Shown: positions 12,671-23,462 of the stretch, one piece after another
How the letters are laid out: every line of letters starts with the position of its first letter
Position numbering within the stretch: position 1 is the first letter of the stretch
Assembly: GCF_022605165.1 (NCBI RefSeq)
Contig: NC_063072.1
Span: 1,798,001-1,862,000, forward strand
Direction of reading: 5' to 3'
DNA: 64,000 nt
DNA from: Purpureocillium takamizusanense
Taxonomy: Eukaryota; Ascomycota; Sordariomycetes; Hypocreales; Ophiocordycipitaceae
Translations under genes and position numbers: made by a program
Notes under the pieces: generated by a model
What the model was told of the DNA's origin: nothing
Database searches by the model: none
The model's input: only the letters and a program-made list of their open reading frames with translations

Positions 12671-15600
12671 GCGGCCTTGATTCGGTCTGTCTGCCGCTGC
12701 TAGTTTTGCCACCACCACCACCACCACCGACCGCCACGCGCGCGTTGGTTTTTCCTCCCAGCCCTCGGCACTGGCCGTGGCTGCAGCCTCGCCTCGTGGC
12801 CCTTTGCCTTCCCGAGGCTGGCATGCGCTGACGGAAGGGGAGAGAAAAAAAAATTCCACAGGCGCGGTTCGGTTCCGGAAGAGCCTCGCGGGTCCGCGGG
12901 CCGAACGAAGGACACCATCTACGACTGCCATCACGGCGACCGCGCATCGGACCCCCTTCCCGCTAGGACCTGCTGGTACTAGTACGTAGTTTTATTATCG
13001 TATCGTCGTAGAGCCACGATTAGCCGCACGAGCTGACTGGACCATCTCTCTGTCGCCCATCGGACTTTGGGAACGCACCTCATCAGTTAGTTGCCTGCAC
13101 TTACCTAGTATGGACAGGGATCCTGATACCAAGACCAAGCCCGCTCGCCCGCCCGCCCGTTCCCGCTCTCCCCGGCCCTGGACAAAAGCCCGACTGGTGA
13201 TGAATCCCTGCTGCGAGCCGCCTTTACGTATGCTTCAACACCGCCGTGTGTGCGTTGGGTTGGCTCCTTTGCAGATTGACGATGATGAAAGGGTATCCAG
13301 TGCGGGACAGCAGAGCTGCTCTCTTCTTCGGTACCGAGCCTTCGTCTTGGGACGCTGCCGCGGCATGGCACGCCACCGCGAAAGATTCCACAGCGGCTGG
13401 GGCGTGCACGGGTGGCAGGAAACGCCCCCAAAACACCACAACTGTCCGCACGGGCGAAGCGTCATGGCTTTGTCGGTCTGTGACGGACGTGCGTTGTTGG
13501 TGGCGTGGCAGCCCCCGAGCGACGACAACGTCGGTGGAAGCCCCCCCTCCCTCCTCATCGTCTGCCGTTCCTGGAGTGACCTTTACCATGGCTGATACAA
13601 GCAAGGGGCGGCGGATGGGCAATCGTTGCGCATCGCGCAATTCAGGATGTGCTTGCGAGCGAAAGCCCATCACGAGCAAGATGAGACGTCCTAATCGCGG
13701 TGGCGTTGTCATCATCGTCGTCCCCGCCCCCCACGCGGGCGATCTCCAGGGTCCGCCGCGTCTTCTCACTTGCAGAATGAGAGAGGCAGAGAGGCGGGAG
13801 ACTGGTAAGGGGACAGTGATAGGAAGCGAGATACGCACGTAGCAACTCTACCATACAGTACTAGTCCGCTCGCCCCCCACGACCCCCCCTCCCGAGATGT
13901 ATGGACGGCTCGTTCGCCCTGAATCAGTGCACCTTGCACACGAGGAGGAAACCCGAGAAGGGGGGTTGCGGTTGCTGCCAGTCCCATGGCCACGATAAGG
14001 CGACACTGCTGCCGCGCTGTTGCGTGCTTGCTTGACGCCGCGGGATGTCGTCGCATTCGTGTATGACGATGGAATTCGAGGAGAGCTCGCCCATTGCTTC
14101 GGCTGGGTTGGCTTATTGGTACCCGGCCCTGCTCCTCCGCCCTTTCTCGTTCATCAATTGACACCACTCTGGTGCATTACGCGCACCGGATGGCGCGGAG
14201 GGCCTGTGCCGGGCGAAGGAGACCCTGCGGCGGTTCGTCCGTCCGACACGAGGCATCCTCACGTGTGGTATGAAGAGTAGCTGACTTGTTGCTTCGTAGG
14301 ATGCCTTGCCTAGCTAGCAGCCTCGTCCTGAGTCAGTGACATACGTACATGCTGCTACACTGACCATCAGCGTCCTGAAAGAAGTGCCGCACGGCAATGT
14401 TGGGTAGTGTTTGTTGAGCGAGGGCGTGCTAGTTTTCAGTCGGCGGCGGCGGCGGCAGCGATCGTGCTGTGCCGGTTGGTTAAGGATGGACGCTCACCAG
14501 CCCCCAAGAGGCAGATCTCTCTCTCTCTGTTTTTCTCTCTGTGTGTGTCTGTCTGCTCCTTGCTCGCACTTGACGCTCCCAACACAGACACATCGATCAG
14601 GAGGGGGTGCGCAGCGGCGGCGATGGCGACGAAGAGGCGCATCTTCACATGCCAGCGTGCCCACCACCCCCAACAAGTCAACCACCACCAACAACACAAG
14701 CGGTTGCGCAATACGTAAATAGCAGCTAGGTGCAGCAGCAGCAGCAGCAGCGCCAGTGTGGGCGTGCGGATGGAAGGGAAAGGGGGAGGGGTGGATTGGG
14801 ATGGCTTCGGTGGCTCTGAGCTGGGGGGCTGTGGCTGATGGCGAAAGGACTGGCCAATGGCGGAAGGCCGGGAGGCCTGGCTGGCGCTGCGCCGGATCGC
14901 GAATAGATGCATGGATGCATGGACGGGCGGCATCGCATGGGGCCCTTTCCCGGGCAGGGGCAGTTCCTTCCTAGCGGCAGAAGCTGGAAGAGGTTGAATT
15001 GATAGCGGTAGTGGGCCCTTTTCCAATTCACTGGGCCGTAGATTACCTGTACTAGGTCCGTCTTTTGCCCGCTGGCTCGCCGGCCGCCCGGGTCTTGGGG
15101 GGCGGGGGCACCCAAGCCCGGGCTGTATACAGTATACAGGTAGTAGGCACACTCCCCCCCGTCGCCCTGTATTCCCTGTCCGCCGCCTCTGCCCGTCCGT
15201 GCTCTGGCGCCGCGCACTGCTCGAATGCACGCACTGCTTCGCGCTTGCAATGCACTGCTGCGGGTTCTGGCTGCCCACCGAACAGCTATGGACCATGGAT
15301 GGGCAATGCAGAGAGTCGCCATCAGGGTCAAGGTGGAAGAGGACGAGGAGAGGGAGGGAGGGGGCGTGTTGGTCCGCCGCCTCACATGGAGAGCCCATTA
15401 TCAATGCTTTCCATGCCAGTGGGTCGCCGCCCGCCGTCCAGGCCCGTGACGACGACGCCGATGCCGCCGCCGTCGTAGTGGATTCCGTCTTTCACGGGCG
15501 GGTTCCACATTGGTGGTGGTGGTGGCCTGTGAAACCCGTCTGCGACCGTGATGATGATGATGGAGCTCGATGACTGGGAGGGGGGCTCTTCTCTGGCTGG

Positions 15601-16039
15601 GGGGGCGAGGGGCGAGGGACCAGGGAGGCGGACCCGCCGCTTTCACATGCTGGCGCCGCCGCGTGCATGTTGTCATCCAGCAGTCAAGTTAGTTGTTGGC
15701 CAACAAACAAGGGCATTGACTGATTGCATGGGTTCCCGTTCTTAGGTGCTGACTGGCTGGCTGGCTGGCTCGCTGTTGCATGGCCTACCTGCCTGCATCC
15801 GGCTCTCTCATTCCCTCTCCCCAGTGTAGCAGAGCAGCAGCAGCAGCAGCGCGCTGCCACGCCTGCCAACCCTGGAACACAAGGATTTTTTTTTTGGACA
15901 TTCTGTTCCGGGCCCCTTCCTTCTCTTGGCGCTTCCACTCCTGTGGGTGCCCGTGGATGCATGCATGTGTACATAAGGTACCCAAGTTACGTGCAGTACT
16001 TACACGCAAGCAAGCACACATGCTGCTGCTGCACCTCAC

Positions 16040-16346
16040 CTCTCCTCTCCTGATAAAGTCTCCAGTGGCGCTCCCGCATCTGCCTGCCCACACCCCCCTC
16101 CCCTTCAACCTCCTCCAGTTTATTAGCCTTGGGCCTCGCACATTCGTATCTCGTCTCTTGCCCCCCCTTCTTCCTCCTCCTCTCTCCCTCTGTCCTCCAT
16201 CAGTCAGTCAACACACGACTTGCCTTTGCCTACCCTCCAGTCGCACCGACGACAAGCCTCCCCTGTGATACCCTCTCCCCCCCTCAGACGCTAGTCGCGA
16301 CCTGTCGACCGCCTGTCCTTTCGTCCTACCACCTATCCCCTCCGCA
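16040..16346 (+). promoter_or_regulatory. Pyrimidine-rich promoter/5' leader of the CAP20-like gene
   Basis: The 300 bp before the ATG at 16347 are strongly C/T-rich on the coding strand (repeated CTCCTC, CCCCCC and TTCCTCC blocks). This is common in core promoters and leaders of well-expressed filamentous fungal genes. No clear TATA box was seen. Function is inferred from position and composition only. Confidence 0.4.
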
Positions 16347-17035
16347 ATGGCTGTTCATCAGGTCAACGGCGACGTGAGCCCTTCTCACCAGTCTGCCTTT
16401 TTCCAGGTATGCACAAACTGCACCCCCAGTCCTCCCTTCCCTTCAGCTTGCCGGCAGAATGCGATACTGCCCCGCCCTATACCTTGACGTGAGACGAAGA
16501 CGACCAGGGACGCGTGGCTAACGAGGCGTAATTGCTTGTACAGCACCTCCTCAACTACCCGCTCATCAACGACGGCATCACCACCTTCAAGTCCAACGAG
16601 TACGCCCAGCGCTCCATCAAGCTCGGCGACTCGGCCTACCAGACCTTTGCTGCCCCCGTCCTCCCCTGGATCGCCAAGCCCTACGGCTACATCTCGCCCT
16701 ACGTCCAGCGCGCCGACTCCATCGGCGACAAGACGCTCGACCGCATCGACGAGCGCTTCCCCGTCGTCAAGAAGCCCACCAACGAGCTCTACAATGACAC
16801 ACGCAGCCTGATCCTGCTTCCCTACAACAAGTCCATCGAGGGCCGCGACCACGTCTTCCAGGTCTACAGCAGCGAGATCAAGAAGGCCGAGCAGCAGGGC
16901 ATCGTCGCCCAGGGCAAGGCCGCCGTCTCTACCGCCCTCGTCGTCAGCAACGAGACGCTGAGCTGGCTCAGCAGCCTGCTCTCCGCCAAGAAGGCCGAGG
17001 CCGCCAAGCTGGTCAACGAGAAGGTCCAGCAGTAA
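16347..17035 (+). CDS. CAP20/perilipin-like lipid-droplet protein
   Basis: Two exons, 16347-16406 and 16544-17035, joined in phase 0 across a 137-nt intron (GTATGC donor, GCTAAC branch point, GTACAG acceptor); 183 residues. The start MAVHQVNGD opens the only frame that splices into the long second exon. The protein resembles fungal CAP20 (first described as an appressorium-expressed gene of Colletotrichum) and the Metarhizium perilipin MPL1: HLLNYPLINDGITTFK, VLPWIAKPYGYI, DERFPVV and a helical, Lys/Ala-rich C-terminus. Family members coat lipid droplets and influence lipid stores and turgor in infection structures. There is no signal peptide. It stands alone between a 12-kb desert and the pirin gene. 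Family assignment is firm; a role in infection is inference and depends on the species' lifestyle. Confidence 0.88.
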
Positions 17036-18647
17036 TGGAGGCGGCGCGCGCTTGAAAGTGCCCGGGTGGCGAAGGACCGGGGGTCAGAGCAAGTCGCATT
17101 GCGCAGCGACGGGAAATCCCTTTTTTTTTTTTTTGCGCTCTTCAGCACAAATTCGCGCCCTCTTTGTCGGCGGGTTCCAAATATGGCGTTTGGTTGCACG
17201 CCAGCCGTTATGGCGGCCCGTCGATGCAGCCGCCATCGACGGGCGCCGTTGCGAACGGTGGTGCTGGCGGCTGGTTGATACTTATACCTTGGACTGTGTT
17301 GGGCATTGTTGCATCGTTTTTCTCATCTCCAGAAATCTCTTTACTTGTGCTTCGGGCCTTTTTGGAGCAAATTCGTTCTTGTTCTTGTTCTCCTTGGAAA
17401 TGGCTCTGCTATCTCTCCCTCACGTCGCCACACCTGGGTCGGCGAAATGAACCGAACCCGCACCATCTTTGCTCATGAAGCTCTTCATAACCTGCATCGC
17501 CTACGATACCGCCGCTTCCCGTGTGTGTTGCTTTTTGTCGCCGGGCAAGAAAGGGGACGACGCGCATGCACGAGTGACTATGACTGTCCTTTGTCTGGCT
17601 TGGATCGAAATGACGACCTGAATGATTGGAAACGAAAAGACACAATGGAGGCAACCAAAATAAAGACCAAAGGAAGAGCGAATAGAATTTCTCCTCTACC
17701 GAGTTACAACCTTCTTGACCGCGTCACAGGACCATGGGACTGGCCCGCTGCGCCCTCACCAGCTGAGCTGTTTTACCTTTTGACATGTGATTGTTGTGTG
17801 ATTGCGGGTCCCACGACATGGACCCTCTCCCTGGCGGAGGTTGAGCTGACAAGGTGTCAGGCTGGTGATAGTGGAGAGGGGGGGTGAGGGGCGTGTCGTT
17901 GCTGCTTTGTTTGGCGGCTGGCTTCTGATGAGGTGAGCGTCTAAAACGGTGCCACTGGAGCTTTGTGAGGCAGAGACGCGTTTCTTACAACTGAGCCACA
18001 CAAGGCGTGACTGTGGCTGAGGCAGCCTTATCTAAGCGTGGATATGGGGCTTATGCACTGTGGCTGGTTGATTATCGGTACGTAGCGGACGCTAGCGCCC
18101 TCCACTCTCGACGTTCGCAGACAGCAGGCGAATGTGCTGATGTAACTTTGACTAAGGCTAAGTAGGTCGCAATTGGGGGGATCACATTATTTCCAATCGC
18201 TGACATTCGACAGCTTCAGCCAGGCGGGGGGAAGGGGGAAGTAGTTAGTAAACCAAGCAACTTTACTTCTTCCACGACCTTGGCTAATAAACAAACAGTT
18301 TGGCGGTGGCAGCTGCAGTTAGTTGATAAGAAGAACGGGCGTGGACCGGTGAGTTTTGTTTTCCCTTACTTAATCCCCCCTTCTTTTTGTTCTACTTAGT
18401 ACTTACCACTAATGATGACAGACAACCTTTAGGGACCGAGACGTTGTCAAGCTTTTATCAATCATTTGATCTTGGTTTTTGGCTCTCGACGTTTTTCTTC
18501 TCTGGATTTCTAGGAGTGTCTGGTGTGCGCTGGTTGGAACACACACAGACACACACATATATACACATACAAAGTGAGAGACATACGCACACAGAGCAAG
18601 AGAAACCTGGTCTATATATTGCCGTCGATCCTCCCTGGGCCCCCCTG
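17036..18647. other. Intergenic: CAP20-like 3' region and pirin promoter
   Basis: No gene supported. A T12 run lies shortly after the CAP20-like stop. Just before the pirin start there is a CA-rich leader (18540-18590). A frame in phase with pirin extends back to 18387 but contains no ATG before 18648. Confidence 0.55.
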
Positions 18648-19898
18648 ATGAGGAACTTCCTGGGCATCACACTTGCAATCTTCGTTGGCATCGCTTCGAC
18701 CCTCGTCGCCTTTGTCGTGATCAACAACGCCTGCAGCTACAGCTACAACTACAACAACTACCACCTCTACAGCGTCGGTGACGTCTCTGGGCGGATAGCA
18801 TCTCTCTTCAGATCGCTTCTGTATACCGACACTCGCGCAGCGACCTCGTCTACGTTGGCGCCGTCTGAGAAGAAGATTCAGCAACAGCAGCAGCAGCAGA
18901 GGCACCTCTCCTCCACAGCAGCAGCAGTAGCAGAAATGTCATCGTCTGCCACCGCCACCACCACCACCACCACCACCACCAAGATGGCCCAGCGCGCCAT
19001 CCGCAAAGTCTTGCTCGCCGCCGAGCAGTCCGAGGGCGCGGGCGCGCGCGTCCGGCGCTCCATCGGCACGCCCTCGCTGCGCAACCTCTCGCCCTTCCTC
19101 ATGCTGGACCACTTCTCCGTCCGGCCCGGCGCGGGCTTCCCCGACCACCCGCACCGCGGGCAGGAGACCATCACGTACCTGCTCGAGGGCGCCGTCGACC
19201 ACGAGGACTTTGCCGGCAACCGCGGCACCATCCGCGCCGGCGACCTGCAGTTCATGACCGCCGGGCGCGGCATCGTGCACGCCGAGATGCCCGCGCAGAA
19301 CCCCGACGGCGGCGCCAACGTCGGGCTTCAGCTCTGGGTCGACCTCCCGCGCGAGCTCAAGGCCTGCGAGCCGCGGTACCGCGACCTCCGCGCCGCGGAG
19401 ATCCCCCGCGTAGACGTCGACGATGGAAGGGCCACCGTCAGGGTCATCTCGGGCCAGAGCCACGGCGTCGACTCGGTCAAGGACCTCGCCTACACGCCCG
19501 TCTGGATCCTCGACGTCGAGCTGCGCCCCGGCGCGCGCGTCACCCAGCCCCTGCCGAGCGGCTGGAACGCCTTCGCCTACGTCCTCGAGGGCGACGCCTA
19601 CTTTGGCGGCGGCGAGGGCGACGCCCGCACAAAGGTCGCGCAGTACCACAACGTCGTCTTCCAGCAGGAGGGCGACGCCGTCCACGTCGAGGCCGCCGAT
19701 GATGCCGCCGCGGGCAACACGAGGCTCGTCATCGTCGCCGGCACCCCGCTGGACCAGGAGGTCGTCCAGTACGGGCCCTTTGTCCTCAACTCCAAGGAGG
19801 GCGTGTACCAGGCCCTCATGGACTACCAGAGCTACTCCAACGGCTTCGAGCGCGCCAAGGACTGGCAGAGCGAGATTGGCAAGAGCATGAAGCATTGA
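18648..19898 (+). CDS. Pirin-family cupin protein with N-terminal hydrophobic extension
   Basis: A single exon; from the first in-frame ATG (18648) it encodes 416 residues. The pirin body begins near the internal Met codons at 18936 or 18984, which would give 320 or 304 residues, closer to the usual pirin length of about 290-310. All four predicted metal ligands of the N-terminal cupin are present: the two His of DHPHRGQE, then the His and Glu of IVHAEMP. A second cupin follows to the C-terminus. Pirins are Fe-binding nuclear or cytosolic proteins; some act as transcription cofactors or quercetinases. If the upstream start is used, the N-terminus is a strong membrane-like segment (GITLAIFVGIASTLVAFVV), then Tyr/Asn-rich, poly-Gln and poly-Thr stretches, which is unusual. 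Codon bias in the body is extremely C/G-rich at third positions. Confidence 0.85.
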   Translation: MRNFLGITLAIFVGIASTLVAFVVINNACSYSYNYNNYHLYSVGDVSGRIASLFRSLLYTDTRAATSSTLAPSEKKIQQQQQQQRHLSSTAAAVAEMSSSATATTTTTTTTKMAQRAIRKVLLAAEQSEGAGARVRRSIGTPSLRNLSPFLMLDHFSVRPGAGFPDHPHRGQETITYLLEGAVDHEDFAGNRGTIRAGDLQFMTAGRGIVHAEMPAQNPDGGANVGLQLWVDLPRELKACEPRYRDLRAAEIPRVDVDDGRATVRVISGQSHGVDSVKDLAYTPVWILDVELRPGARVTQPLPSGWNAFAYVLEGDAYFGGGEGDARTKVAQYHNVVFQQEGDAVHVEAADDAAAGNTRLVIVAGTPLDQEVVQYGPFVLNSKEGVYQALMDYQSYSNGFERAKDWQSEIGKSMKH

Positions 19899-21259
19899 CG
19901 TGTGGTGGCAAATTGAGATATGGTAGAAGAAAACAACAATAATTGGGGTATAATGAGTGGAGTTTTGTGTGCTTTCTTGGCGGGAAATTGGCATCATCGT
20001 CTGATGTGTGCTTGTCTCATGTACGGCTGCACTGGTAGTTGCGCCATTATATATCTGGCAGGCCTTGTTTATCGTGATATCTCTGTACCATACGTTCTCA
20101 TTCAGCTTTCAAGAAATAGAAGCAAAGCAACTCTCAAGTCGTGCCTCATATGTATATCAAGTCGTGAGACCATCGTACCAGCCAGTCCTTCAACGCGAGG
20201 ACACAGCGCCCGATTCCACGATCCATCCTTTAGTACGAAGTCGTGTAAAACACCGCATCCCAGGTTCAGCTGTGGTATTAAAAAGGAATGCCCACCGCCT
20301 GCAACGTGCGATAAACCCAGCCGCACCCCCTATCTAACGGCAGCCGGTACATGATCGATCCTCTCGACATGACACGGGCTCACACGGACGTGCCTGCCCA
20401 AGGACGAGGACGGCCCGAGGATTCGCCACCTCACAGACCGCTTGAAGACCATTGTCGTCGCCGTCGCCGTCGTCGTAGTTCCCACTCGTCGTCGAGTCGA
20501 GGCCACTTGACATTCTTCGTCGGTGGGGTTTTTTTCATCGACACACGAGCCATTCTTTTCAACAAAGGAGCCCATTCTCATAATCGCTTTAGGGGGACGG
20601 TGTGGTAAGAGAGCCCTGACAGGAAGAAGTTGGCAAGGAGAAAGCTGGCCAAGGGCAAAGTCGGCTCAACCATGAATAAACGAGACTTTGAGCCAGGTCC
20701 GCCACATACAGCTCAGCACATCGTATGCTTTCCTCGCTGCACATTGTCTAGCCCCAATGTGCGTTACGTCAAGGCTGTGACGCTGTGTGAAGTGTCCGCA
20801 CAAAAGGGTTCCCCAGCTCATGGACGCCCTGCCCAGCAGCTTCAGCTTTGCGCTTCATATCAAGTGTGCCAAAATTATTAATTAAGTCTTCTAACGAGAG
20901 CAAGAAGCAGACGCCGGGCACTCAGGCTGCTGGAGACGCCGACGCTCCTTGTTCCGGCAACTCGAACCACACGGGCGCCACACCACGTTGCGTACCAGAG
21001 AAAACAAGATCTTTGGTGCATTAATCATCACCCCAGTTTGAGTGAAAGAATCCATGTACCTCATTACCCCTCCGCAGCCTGACCTGTCCCATGTCTTGCC
21101 CACGTGCTCTACACTCCACATCGCAAAGATCTTCCTGGCGCGCGGTCGCACCCCGATGAACTCGTCGAGATGGCGGCCGAGCATGAAAAGGTATAGACGG
21201 GTATTTTGTATCAAACATGTGTAGCGTAACCATCAAAAATCGTACCAGCTCGTGGCTCT
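19899..21259. other. Intergenic between convergent pirin and CFEM genes
   Basis: This contains the 3' regions of two converging genes and nothing recognisable in between. Small frames at 19920-20354 and 20891-21214 have no family features and start at non-supported codons. Confidence 0.55.
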
Positions 21260-22342
21260 CTACAGGAGGAGAGCGGCGAGACCGGCGGCGGCCAGGATAC
21301 CCACAGGAGCGGCCGTCTTCTGGGGAGCCTGCAAAGTTTCAGTCAATACAGATACTAGCCTTGTTCGCGTGACAAGAAACTTACGGCAAAGCCGGTGCTG
21401 CTCGAGGTGCCCGAGCCGGTGCCCGAGCCGGTGCCCGACGTCTGCGAAGCACCGCCGTTGCCTCCAGTAGTGCTCGAGGCGCCACCGCCTTCGGTGGTGG
21501 AGGCGCCACCGGTCTCAGATGCGGTGTTGCTTTCGCCGCTCGTCTCAGAAGCGCCAGCCGTGCCCGACTCGGTGCCAGAGCCAGAGGCACCGCCAGACTG
21601 GTTGCTGGTCATGGTGGTAAGCGTGCGGATGATCTGAGAGCCATTAGAGGTTTCGGTGGTGACGACCGCGCCTCCATTTCCATTGGTGCCAGAAGCGCCG
21701 CCGCCGCCGATGGTGGTCGTGGCAATGGGAGTCGTCTGGACGTTGCCATCAGTACCCGTGACGGTGCTGAAGATGGTGGAGACCTTGGCCTAATGTAAAT
21801 GTTAGCTGGCGCCCTGCCAGGCGATGTTGGAAGAGATTATACGTACGTCGCCGCTGTTGCCATCACCGCCCTCGCCTCCAGTCTTGGTGGCGCCGCCGTT
21901 GCTCGCAGTGTTGGTGGCGCTGCCACCGTTGCCGCCGCCCGTGGTGATGACGACGCCAGCGCCTGGACCATTGTTAGTCACCGTGATTACGGCACTGTGG
22001 TTTGCGGCGTTGACATACCTGCGCAAATCTTCTCGCCGTACTTGACAATCTCATCCTTATTCTTGCCGTTGCAGACGGCCTTGGTGCAGTCGCGAAGGCC
22101 GTACATAAAGTTGGGGTTGGCGCAAAGGCACTTGAGATCACCCGCCTTGCAGTTCAGTTCCTTTGCCTTGTCGGCAGCCATCATGTTGTCGGCACAGGTT
22201 TTCTGCATGCCGTATCAGCATCCAAGAGAACAGTTCCTTGGGCCGTCAGGGCAACACTTACCGCGCACTGCTCAAGACTGGCCGTGTCCTGGGCTAGGGC
22301 CACAGCGGCCAGGGTGGTGAGAGCGACAATGACAGACTTCAT
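21260..22342 (-). CDS. CFEM-domain GPI-anchored cell-wall protein
   Basis: Five exons: 22342-22262, 22202-22019, 21962-21847, 21789-21385 and 21328-21260; 284 residues. All introns have GT-AG ends, several with CTAAC branch points. MKSVIVALTTLAAVALAQ is a signal peptide. The CFEM domain (about residues 20-90) has the eight cysteines in order (EQC, KTC, LNC, KCLC, RDC, AVC, KIC), with the CxC pair preceded by Asp in GDLKCLC, the candidate heme-iron ligand known from Candida Csa2/Pga7. A long Gly/Ser/Thr-rich spacer follows. The last exon encodes a hydrophobic tail, VGILAAAGLAALLL, typical of a GPI-attachment signal. CFEM proteins act in heme/iron acquisition, adhesion or effector functions at the cell surface; which applies here is not known. 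Confidence 0.9.
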
Positions 22343-23427
22343 TGTGACGTTGGATCGTCGGAAGAGACTGTAGAGTAGTACCTAGAGAGCGACTTAGCAC
22401 GAATTGCGAGAAAGAAAAAAAAGGAGCGTGAGTGGTGAAGGAAGATTGGAGAAGGTGGAATGCAGGGAGGTGCTCTGGGGGCGAAGGCTTTTAGGTGCCT
22501 GGGGTTGGAATGGGCATCGGCTGCGTCGCTCGTGCGGGAGAATGATCGGCAAGGGTTGATTCAGACGAAGTCATCCAACACCACCTGATCCGATTTGCCT
22601 CGCCGCCGAACTCGTCGGTCGCGCCTGAATGGACACGGAAATCACAGTGAATGGGCAAATCAGAAGGCGGTGTGACGTTGCAGTGGTCTTGTCGAGACGA
22701 GATGGAGGAACGCAAGCAGGCAAGCAGCAAGCAAGCAAACAGACGGGCCATCCGGTGTGTGGTCTTGGATGGGGGAGGGCCATCGCGACGACAAAGAATG
22801 TTCCCGCCGCGTGCGAGCCAGTCTCGAACGACGCGTTGAGACAGTCCGACGGGCCGCGTTTGAGAGCCTCGGTGTGGCAGAGGTGCATAGCAGCAGCGAA
22901 AGAAGAACTCACCCGAGGATAGTGACCGAGATGGCGGACGATGAAGCGGCACGAGGCTATGAGGTTGCTGTCGAACAAAAGTTTGGTTTGGTGGAGGTAA
23001 ACAGCGGGAGGAAGCGGAGAAAAGGGAGGATCGAAGGTAGGTAAGGGCTGGGAGGAGGAGGAGGAGGAGAAGGGCCACGAGTTTTATTTTGAACGGCAGG
23101 AGCAGGTGCGGCCTGGGCTGCAACTGCCTCGTCGCCCAGTAGCGGCAGCCAACCCACTCACCCGCCAGCTGGCGGGGAGGGAACACGGACAACTTGAAGG
23201 CAAGGCCAGGCAGGGCAGGGCAAGGCAAGGCAGAGGGACGACGCATGACACCCAAGCCAAGCAAGCTGGAAAGGCACCCACCCACCCATTCAGTCATTTA
23301 GTGCTACCTTGCGAGTCGTACTATGTCATAAGGCACTAACGTCACTACGTATATCGCTCCAGCGCACAACGTGGAAACCCCGGTGGGCATTACGTAGAGG
23401 CATGGAAGGTACACACAGACACAAACA

Positions 23428-23462
<35 letters not shown>

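Larger units (their letters stand above)
7371..16039. other. Gene desert between the repeat array and the CAP20-like gene
   Basis: No gene could be supported in this 8.7-kb stretch on either strand. It holds poly-C/G runs (7749-7761, 9230-9240, 10324-10333), a TG repeat at 9192-9210, a CCTCG repeat at 12633-12670, short CAG/CTG runs near 11362 and 14731, and repeated TACGTAC-type words. Open frames of 60-200 codons are common because of high GC content; they overlap each other on both strands and carry no domain signature. Transcripts without coding potential cannot be excluded. Confidence 0.6.

Noticed and set aside
10851..14280. Multiple overlapping frames of 100-200 codons in the desert
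   Set aside because: Present in several frames on both strands at once, many with non-ATG starts, low-complexity and without any recognised family.
18939..19997. 352-codon minus-strand frame antisense to pirin
   Set aside because: Mirror of the highly biased pirin codons; Val/Ala/Gly/Asp composition is the expected reverse-complement signature.
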